NCBI RefSeq assembly: GCF_000524195.1
Contig: NW_020170428.1
Span: 150,527-192,649 of the forward strand
Origin: Echinococcus granulosus
Lineage: Eukaryota; Platyhelminthes; Cestoda; Cyclophyllidea; Taeniidae
Direction of reading: 5' to 3'
DNA length: 42,123 nt
Below, piece after piece: positions 34,601 to 42,123 of this stretch (position 1 is its first letter; every line of letters starts with the position of its first letter). The translations under genes were made by a program, and so were the position numbers. The notes beneath the pieces were generated by a model. The model was given only the letters and a program-made list of their open reading frames with translations. It made no database searches and was not told the origin of the DNA.

Positions 34601-37600
34601 CACGACTCAGCTGGATGCCTACGTCGTTTGACCCATCAAACCATGGCAGAAGCTCCACATGTCATGGATTTCCACTGGGTGCCAGTATGTGAAACTCGAC
34701 GTTGTGTGAAGCCCCACCATCGATTGAAGGATTGTTTCTTTGTTGTTGGGGTGGTCGAAGATATTCACCACCCCATGGACACCAAGGGAAAGAGTCTCGA
34801 GGAGGCTGAAGACGTCGACGCTGTTGCAGAATCCGACCGGACACAGCGAATCAGGAGGGATGAGCTGGGCTTTGGACAGGTGCAAGCGATCTATTGTAAG
34901 GCCTCGCGGTGGCCGAGACCTATTCCAAAACCGATTGTGACAAGTCTACCCTTTACACTGCCATTATGCGGCGTCTATGAGACCGATCAGGGAAAGTTGG
35001 AGGAAAACTATCTTCGAACCTTGGTTCTGGATCAGAAACCCTTCTGGGGTGTCTGCACAGACTCGGAGACTTCGCTTAGTCCCAGTCGAATGAGCAGTCG
35101 ACGAAAGACACTGCTTCGTCTTTTTGCTGTAAGTTGATCGGTTTTATTAGTCGGTCAGTGGTATTTTGCTGGAACATTGCGAGTTTCCCATCCCCGTTTA
35201 ATGACCTAATGAGAGGAGCACGTTTGGTTGAAACTACGGAGCACGTTTAGGTCTAACCGGGACTTTTGTTCATGGTGAGGTCTTTGACTGATTGGTGCAT
35301 ATGCTTCCAAAACAGCCGATCCCACGTCTATTAGACACGATCCATTCACATATTCTTGTTCAATCTATTAATTCTTCGATCATCTATCCAGTACGCGATG
35401 CCTTAAGCCTCCCTTCAATCCGTATGAAGCTGGAGAATTGTAAGTCTGGCCTTTCAACTGTACCATCAAGGCGGAAAGACATCTGGTTCCAGGATCGGTG
35501 ATGTGTCGAGAAGGTTCCATAATATTCGCCGTTTTGTCCTAAACTATGCTTTCGCGGTGGGGGCGGAGGCGAGGAGGAGGGCTCAAGACCAGGTCAAAAC
35601 CAGTCATTCTGGATTGATAGAGATTCCTGATCGGGAGTTGAGTGCTTGACCAATGCAGAACATGCCTCGATTTGCACTCTTGTTGAGTCCTCCTCACTGG
35701 CCAATGTGACACGGAGACGCACCCTACATGCACCAGTAAGGTCAAGGTCACCAATCCAATCGGGTGGCAAGTACGCACAAATAATACTCCCAGTACCAAA
35801 GGCGTCCGCATTGAAGTCTTCATCTCATGGTTACTCCGGTTGGGATCCCTGCAGGACCCGTTCCATGTTGAATGTAAGAATGTCAGAGGTGTGAATGCTT
35901 CTCTCCATCTTATAGCTGGCGTCGAAGCTGGAGAATGATTGGGCGGCGATAACGGTGGCTGGATTAATGCCAGACGTTGAAACTGTTCGACTGGCGATTC
36001 GATACGCCCTGCGTCTCAACCGCTCAGCTTTAGCCAATCGGATCGGACGAATCGCATTGGCAATGGAAGAAGAAGAAGAAGAACAGAGGGATGAGGGTGG
36101 GCATTCTTCGGAGGTGGATGACAAGGAGAATAAGGAAGGTGACAATCAAGAAGAAGCAGAAGAGGAAGAGGTTGTTGTCGAAGTTCTTGGGTAGGTTTGG
36201 GCTTCTCCTTCGTGCTCTAGTGGCCTTTATAACCTATTGGTGTACTTCCATCTCTCCTCTTAGGGAAAGCGATAGCGAGAAGGCAGAGGTCGAAGAAGAA
36301 GAATCCAGTGAGCTTCCATTCTCAGCTTCTGATACGGCGTCTACCTCAACTCAAGGCAGTCGTTTTAACCCATTCAAGGTAAGTGATTTGTCCAGTTTTC
36401 CAAACGGACCTTGAATGTTACCCCTTATATGATTTTTTCCACTGCAGCGAAGGAGTGAGGATGGACCGAAGCAGCAGTTTGGAGGACGAGGAAGTTGTGT
36501 TCTGGATGAGTTGAAACCGCCACTAGCCAGGCCTCACCAAGCCGCGAGGTCAAATTTGCAGAAAGAGGGGAGGAGGACGTTTAGTGGGAAGGTAGGATTT
36601 GGTTTGATGTGGTTTTCTCGCCAAACATGCATCCATTTAGCTCTCTAGAAATCGTTTCCAGTCATTTATCTCCATCCACCTACCTCTTCCGCAACTCTGT
36701 CCGTTTAGCCGGCCCATCGCGGGTTCATGCTTAATTCACTTAGCCATCCTGATCCATCCATACCGCTTGGATCCGACTACTGGTCTCGGGCTCATCTGCC
36801 TCCGAGTCGTCCATCCACTCGTCCGTCCATCCATCAACGCCCCAAGCCTTCAAGCCCGAGATGTTGGGGTTTCTACGAATCTGACTCACCTATCTGTTCC
36901 GAAGCTTCCAATGTCCCTAGATTCTTCATTTAATCCATTTGGCGCTGGTTCATTCCGTCCATGATTGATTTGACTTCTCAGGATCCACTGATCGGTTTCA
37001 GACTTTCCCCTCCACTTTATTGGTCTTGGATTCACATCTCATCCCCCTGCACTCCTACTTTGTTTAGTCATTTGTTTCAGCTTTCTGGACAGATAGTTAA
37101 TTACCTCTAATGTGGTGGGGTTTTATGAGTCCTCTTCTACTCGTCGAGCTGCCCATCTAGTCCAGATTCCTTCGATCTACTGAGTAGTCTTAGGACCACC
37201 TCTCTAGAGATTATTCATCCGCCTGTCATCCATCTAATTTTCTTGGAGTTCTCTTTCAACCTCTACAGCCTTTAATCTCCTAGCCATGCTTAATCCACTT
37301 TCCGCTTGTCCATCAATCAATTCTAGATCCATCCAACTGTCACCAGTCTATTCGTATTGGCTCCGCCCACTAATTCTTGTCGAATCCATTGCTGAATTCA
37401 GCTATTCAACTCTTCTTAATGCAACCACCCGCCTTGATTTCATCTGATTCTTGCCCAATCTATCACTTTCACGGTTATCTATTTAGTGCGCGTCGCTCCA
37501 AATTTCCTTTGAATCTGTAGGAAGCCCGCTGGAAGGGCTGGAAGACTGTAGGTCCGGCCTTTCAGCTACCCCATCAAGGCATGAAATTCTCTCTTATGCG

Positions 37601-38111
37601 GCCTTGGCGCTTTGCTTAATCGCTCTTCTTCCTCAGCCATCGCGACGTATTTCGGGACATTTAGTTCTAAGATCAGTGGTGTATGTTCGGGCTTCCATAA
37701 TATCCAAAGTCTCGTCTTAGACTGCATCTGGGGAGCGGGAGCGAGGAGGAGAAGAGGACTCAAGGCGAAATGATGCTTTACGAGTGCCGAATGCTATTTG
37801 GTGGATTAATAAAATACCCATTTTGAAGTAACCTATCGAGATTACTATTCCGTGCATTTATTCCTCTCGCCACCCAGACGTTTGTCGGTGTTAAGCTGTG
37901 TGACTGTGACTAATTGAAACAATTTTTCCATCCAGTTATTAACTCAATCGACTTATCTCTGTTGTAGACGGTGAATAGACCTCCTTCCAAGGCGCAATCC
38001 ATTACATCCGAGACGTCGAGCAAAGAGCGGGCGAAGCGACCTCCATCGGACGTGCCTCAAAGCGTGGCGAAGCGTCTCTCGACCTTTGAATTTCAGCAAC
38101 CGAAAGAGTAA
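31601..38111 (+). CDS. WDHD1: WDHD1 / AND-1 / Ctf4 replisome adaptor
   Basis: Thirteen exons join in phase to 1120 residues: 31601-31677, 31710-31821, 31854-32005, 32040-32307, 32347-32549, 32595-32715, 33300-33756, 33798-33994, 34031-35128, 35916-36190, 36264-36378, 36448-36591 and 37968-38111. The protein trimerises at replication forks and ties the CMG helicase to DNA polymerase alpha. N-terminal WD40 repeats are clear (FRGHTGPILSVDFDP with CDGTVRIWRLSD). An acidic Ala/Glu linker follows (about 330-450), then the SepB domain from FRERFLVWNHIGVV and EVEFHDTTLHHGIHL to LPFTLPLCGVYETDQGKLEE. Next come LASKLENDW with LAIRYALRLNRSALANRI, an acidic run, SRFNPFK and the terminal KRLSTFEFQQ. Vertebrate AND-1 has an HMG box before this tail; none is seen here. 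Introns of 32 to 45 bases dominate the 5' part. Confidence 0.95.
35389..35595 (+). repeat. dispersed repeat, copy 1 (WDHD1 intron 9)
   Basis: Shares a core of GTCTGGCCTTTCAACTGTACC followed by ATCAAGGC, then a GCGAGGAGGAGG block near its end, with the copy at 37488-37770. Same orientation. No coding capacity is seen. Borders are approximate. Confidence 0.55.
36592..37967 (+). other. WDHD1 intron 12 (1376 bases)
   Basis: Between AAG|GTAGGA and TTGTAG|ACG. It is rich in C and T, with many degenerate CCATCCA, TCCGTCC and CTAGTCC words, and contains copy 2 of the dispersed repeat. I saw no frame that could encode an HMG box. Confidence 0.7.
37488..37770 (+). repeat. dispersed repeat, copy 2 (WDHD1 intron 12)
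   Basis: Aligns with 35389-35595: GTAGGTCCGGCCTTTCAGC, CCATCAAGGC, a TTCCATAATAT word and a GCGAGGAGGAGA block occur in the same order. It is longer than copy 1 by an internal segment. Confidence 0.55.
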
Positions 38112-38879
38112 CACCTCCGTGAATATTATTTTGCTTGTTGCATATGAAGCTATGTTTGTAAATCGTGTTGATTTTCTCGGGCAAACGGAGGGATGAGTGA
38201 GTTTCGAATGGATTAATCAGGACCAGCTAAATATGCTACGAGTGGGTGGATTAATGGTGAGCGGAAGGGCCTTGTGGATGATGACTGCAATTTATGACTA
38301 AGAGTAGGCAGTGGACCCGGGTCGATGGAATCTAAGGGGAGGTGATGACCCAAGGGCATGTCGCGTTCTCCAACAATCGGATACAGCTGTAAGGAAGCCC
38401 TAAGCGTTGGGAGGGTTTCACTGGAGAAGTGTGAATTTTTTTTAACCAAGTTGGCTGGATCTGAAGAGCCAAATGGTTTGGCTCTTTCTGTTCGTTAAAA
38501 AAAGGACTTCCTGTTCCGGGTCATTTTATCCGAGAATGGTTCGTTCCCTTCGGCGACATTCCTCTACCAGCTTGTCTACTGACTCTAGGTATGTCTGCAC
38601 ATTTCTGACACACCAAGTTGGATCAAATTCATTCACCGTGGATTCCAGGATTCATAGTGAACAACCTTGTATGCGTTCTCCGACCGACATAAAAGATTAT
38701 CAGCAGGACATTTGAAAGTACTTTCCCCGTGAGAATGAGATTACGATTAGTCACGTGGCCAGGAAATTCACCAAGCATCATAAGTCAGGAAGATAAAAAG
38801 TATTCTTTAAAAAGTGAACGTTACAAAATTTCGACCTGGGAATGTTAGTGCAAAAGATAGTCGATATGCAATTGCACAT
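38112..38879. other. intergenic between convergent WDHD1 and TMEM42-like genes
   Basis: Holds the 3' flanks of both genes. No AATAAA is seen close to the WDHD1 stop. Frames at 38213-38449 (minus) and 38473-38715 (plus) are unsupported. Confidence 0.4.
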
Positions 38880-39302
38880 TTATTTCTTTCTTGGTTCATC
38901 ACTGGGGCGATGAAGAAGAGTGTATCCGATTGCTATGAGTAGAGCGCCGAGACACCAGGTGAGGGAGATCCTTTCACCAAACAACCAACACCCGTAGAAA
39001 GCCTTGAGTGGATGGGGACAATAAAAATAAACTCTACTTACAGTAGCAAACAAATTTGAAACATTATTTAAGATCACAACAATAATAACGTTCGAACTTT
39101 TCTTGATTGCTGTAACGAATGTTAACCACATAATCGCATTTCCAAGTAAGTAGATTCCAAACTGAAGTAAAAATTGGACATGTTCGGAAAAATGCGACTT
39201 AAAACCGAAAAATCCGAATTCTGGTTGCTGAGCGAATTTGGACCAGGCGGATGATGAAGAGGCCAGCAAGCCCGATAGAACCGCTAGGATTGCAGCCAGC
39301 AT
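38880..39302 (-). CDS. TMEM42: TMEM42-like multispan membrane protein (EamA/DMT-type fold)
   Basis: Exons 39042-39302 and 38880-39002 join in phase across a 39-base GT-AG intron to give 127 residues. There are about four hydrophobic helices: MLAAILAVLSGLLASSSSAW, FGIYLLGNAIMWLTFVTAI, VIIVVILNNVSNLFAT and LTWCLGALLIAIGYTLLHR. The order and the small-residue SGLLASSSS start, the N-A-I-M-W core and the YGCWLFGE-to-LLHR end follow vertebrate TMEM42, a half-sized relative of drug/metabolite transporters. Human TMEM42 is somewhat longer at the N-terminus (about 159 residues), so a 5' exon could be missing; the ATG at 39302 has a CAC context and lies just after an acceptor-like AAAAGTAG. An AATAAA (38879-38884) overlaps the stop codon. 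The substrate is unknown for the family. Confidence 0.75.
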   Translation of the reverse strand: MLAAILAVLSGLLASSSSAWSKFAQQPEFGFFGFKSHFSEHVQFLLQFGIYLLGNAIMWLTFVTAIKKSSNVIIVVILNNVSNLFATVSRVYFYCPHPLKAFYGCWLFGERISLTWCLGALLIAIGYTLLHRPSDEPRKK

Positions 39303-41276
39303 GTGAAGAGATGGGCTACTTTTGCATCTAGGCTCTCCAAATACATTAAGTCTGGCAGAAGTAAAGGAAACAATTAATCAGATTAAATCAAGGCGATTTA
39401 TAAAAATTTTGTAAAAATTAATTGTAGCCAAAGAAAACTTATCTGTTCTAATTAAACTGTAGCGCCTCCAGACTTCCCTGAGGACGAAAGAAGAAAATAC
39501 CCAGACAGAATATACATACTCGACTTACAGAAGGCATTAGCACTACTGGCATGGCTCAGAGGCCAGCTCACCTGCCCGGGTACAATGGTCAAGACAAAGT
39601 GGCCCTTCAACATTACCGACCGTTAAACAAACAACCAACGTATTGTTAATTCTTCCACGTTACCGTCAGTTATGCGTTTATAGACCTGCGTGGATAAATG
39701 CTACGCAGACGTAATTGCCACGTCTCATTTCAGAATCCGCTTTGCTTTGTTCTTAAAAGTCAGATAATATTAGAGTTCAATTCTCTTGGTTAATTGACAT
39801 CAAAACTTTACTATGCAATACTTACGTTGTTTTAATGTACCTTTCAGGGAGGAGGCAAGCAGAAAACTGGAATCTCGTGGTCAGATTGCCCTCCCCCGTA
39901 CCTAGTGACTACAGCTCCCCTTCTTCTTGAACACTGTATTTTCCCTCCCCATCTTGTCACCTTTACTAAAGATGTCCAAAGCGAATCAACCGGGCTTGTC
40001 TAAGAACGTTAGGAATAGGGAAGCGGAGACCGACGAGTCTCGCTTCACAACAATAATCTATTTTTAAATGAGCTTAAACAGCTCCTAACCTTCATTAAAA
40101 ATATTGTCATTATAAGCAAAGAGTTGCAGTTTGGATAAAAGCTTGGTTCCATTTGGCAATTGTATTGAACCTAAATGATTACCATTCATTTTGCAAAATG
40201 AATTATGTTCGGTTTTAAATGACTATAAACCAGGGCTAATTGGTACGTAATATGGACAGATTCCCCTAGTCCCTTTTCTTCTAACTCGCTAAAGTTAAGA
40301 TTCTAACTTAAAGTGACTTTTTATGCAAAGAATACGGAGCATTTAATGCGATGTCAGTGTTGTGCCTTTAAGTTTTTCTGAAGCAGAAAGAAGGCATGGC
40401 ATTTTGGGGGCTACTGGCACCACCCAAAGGCTAGGTCTTCCAGCGGAGGTACAATGGAGGAGGCCTAAGTAATCCATTACCAAGACCCAATGTCAGACAA
40501 ACATTTAATTTGCTACAGTTAAATATAAAGGAGTCGGGATTTTAAAATTGGTTTCTTACTTTCGCAGAGAATTAGCAAGAGATAATGGGGAACTTCCCAA
40601 AATTTTTAAGCAGAAGATTTAAGTGCAAAGGTACCGCTGGTGTGAACACGTAAATCAATTCAATATCACACCCAGGTGGGTTGGTAAAATTAGCCCTTTC
40701 TTGGGCGTCATGCGATTCGAAAGAACAAATATTTGTTTTCAAACTTGCCTTTTTCTCAATTTTTGCTTAATATTAGGTAACAAAAGCAGGCCTGTATGCC
40801 ACAAGCAATTAACTAGCCTAACGATAATGTGACTGCGGCCTATAGACGTTAGGGGCGAGAATAGACCTTTTATAATCTTCAAGTCGTCAGCTGTTCTAGT
40901 AATCACGAAAACCTACTTTTACCTCTCAGTTGAAAAGTCGTAAGCAGCACTAAGTATTTTACCCACTTATTTACTATCACCTCGCATAGACTGACTAAGA
41001 ATTTCACTGCAAAAAGTGGTGAAATATGTGAATTTGGTTCTAAAACTCCAGCATTATCACGAGTGTTATACCATCCTCATATCTTTGCTGTCTAAAACTT
41101 GTTGCTTACATGCATACGGAGACCCTCGATTCTGTTAGCATCTGTCAAGTGGGCAGCAGAATCCAGAGTGCTTTAAGAAGCTGTCAAACTAGGTTACGAT
41201 TATTTCATTGGTCATTTGCTTTTTGTCGACTACTAAAAAAGGGAACAGTACTTCCAGATGGCAATAGCAATACCAC

Positions 41277-41287
41277 GGGGGGGGGGG
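41277..41287. repeat. poly-G tract
   Basis: Eleven consecutive G. A second run of ten G is at 41952-41961. These are low-complexity tracts prone to sequencing error. Confidence 0.8.
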
Positions 41288-42050
41288 ATAGAAAATAAAG
41301 TGAAAGAAAAGAAAATAACAAAAATACACAGAAATCTGATTGGTTCCGGTGATGACGCAATAAAACCAAGCCCATCATTGGCCAAGCAGCTGGCACCGTG
41401 ATCCTATTGGTCCATTGTTCTTGCCTTGATGGAGGTAAGGCTAGGCGAACATTACATTTACACCTTTGCAAATTTGGGATTAAATTTGCCTTTAGAAGTG
41501 TAGGAAGCCTTTAACTATTCCTGCAAGCCATCATAGTTTGTCGGGATTTTTCTCAGTACCAATTTACTTAGTAAAACTATAATATCATTGACATTGTGCA
41601 CTTCTCAAATTTTTATAAAATTATAGATTAAACATGTTCTGAGTAGGGCCACAGGAAACATGAAACGAACAAATAAATTCTGCGGCAATTAGCCGAACTT
41701 GGCGTGATTTTACTGGTGCTTTGTAGGAAAGCAGGATGACGCACTAGAAGTTGAGTAGCCAATGGGGCTTGGATTATATTTCCACCACGGCATAAGGGTG
41801 CACATACGATTTTGCATAAAAAAGTAGACAATTTAATAGATCACAGATATCATTTTGGGAAAGAAAGGTATGTAATTTCACACATAAATATCCGGATACT
41901 GCATACTCCACATGTAGCACATCTGCCTTAGTAATACTACCCGAGGAGGACGGGGGGGGGGAAACAAAAGAAATTTAAGGCACGAAGGCGAATAATTCAG
42001 CATAAGTGAAGCTACAAAAGGTAAACGATGCATGGATGACTAGATGAGGG

Positions 42051-42123
42051 GATGGATGGATGGATAGATGGATGGATGGATAGATGGATGGATGGATGGA
42101 TCCAGGATGGATGGATGGATGGA
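42051..42123. repeat. (GGAT)n tetranucleotide repeat reaching the window end
   Basis: Tandem GGAT units with occasional TAGA variants and one CCAGGAT interruption. The array runs off the window, so its full length is unknown. Confidence 0.9.

Larger units (their letters stand above)
39303..42123. other. 2.8 kb, no gene recognised
   Basis: AT-rich non-coding sequence containing the promoter side of the TMEM42-like gene. Short frames at 40623-40832, 41110-41298 and 41205-41471 show no family signature or splice pattern. Confidence 0.45.

Noticed and set aside
1..42123. Autonomous transposon, reverse transcriptase, CRISPR array or bacterial-type operon
   Set aside because: I found no long reverse-transcriptase or transposase frame, no regularly spaced direct repeats, and no prokaryotic gene arrangement.

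Overview
The window reads as nuclear DNA of a parasitic flatworm, most likely a cestode (tapeworm). The genes are eukaryotic and split into many exons. Many introns are only 32 to 49 bases long and sit beside introns of 0.3 to 6 kb, and intergenic spaces are modest. No bacterial, viral or organellar genes are visible. The assignment to cestodes is an inference from intron sizes, base composition and gene density, not from a species-diagnostic sequence. All exon models below were built by hand from open reading, GT-AG signals, phase agreement and family resemblance.

Layout. 0.9-1.1 kb: a tiny two-exon minus-strand gene of unknown function. 2.1-4.1 kb: MYG1 exonuclease (minus, five exons). 4.8-5.0 kb: a possible small membrane protein (plus). 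5.8-12.6 kb: a serine-rich, low-complexity protein of unknown function whose two coding exons flank a 5.8 kb intron. 12.6-18.7 kb: gene-poor DNA with simple repeats and a small imperfect repeat. 18.7-20.1 kb: mitochondrial ATP synthase subunit f (plus), apparently with two extra upstream coding exons. 22.8-23.5 kb: splicing factor SRSF1 (minus). 24.1-27.8 kb: a cysteine-rich, proline-rich protein ending in a DLGAP/SAPAP (GKAP) domain (minus). 30.5-30.9 kb: a BolA-family mitochondrial protein (minus). 31.6-38.1 kb: WDHD1/AND-1/Ctf4 replisome protein (plus, thirteen exons). 38.9-39.3 kb: a TMEM42-like multispan membrane protein (minus). 39.3-42.1 kb: non-coding DNA ending in a GGAT tetranucleotide repeat.

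The genes are unrelated housekeeping functions: DNA replication, splicing, mitochondrial ATP synthesis, iron-sulphur metabolism, and nucleolar or mitochondrial RNA processing. This is ordinary euchromatin rather than a functional cluster. BOLA and WDHD1 are divergent over about 670 bases, as are MYG1 and the small membrane-protein candidate, so shared promoters are possible. The points most worth a second look are the N-terminal extension of ATP synthase f, the absence of an HMG box in WDHD1, the duplicated Cys/poly-Pro modules in the DLGAP-like protein, and a repeat shared by two WDHD1 introns.
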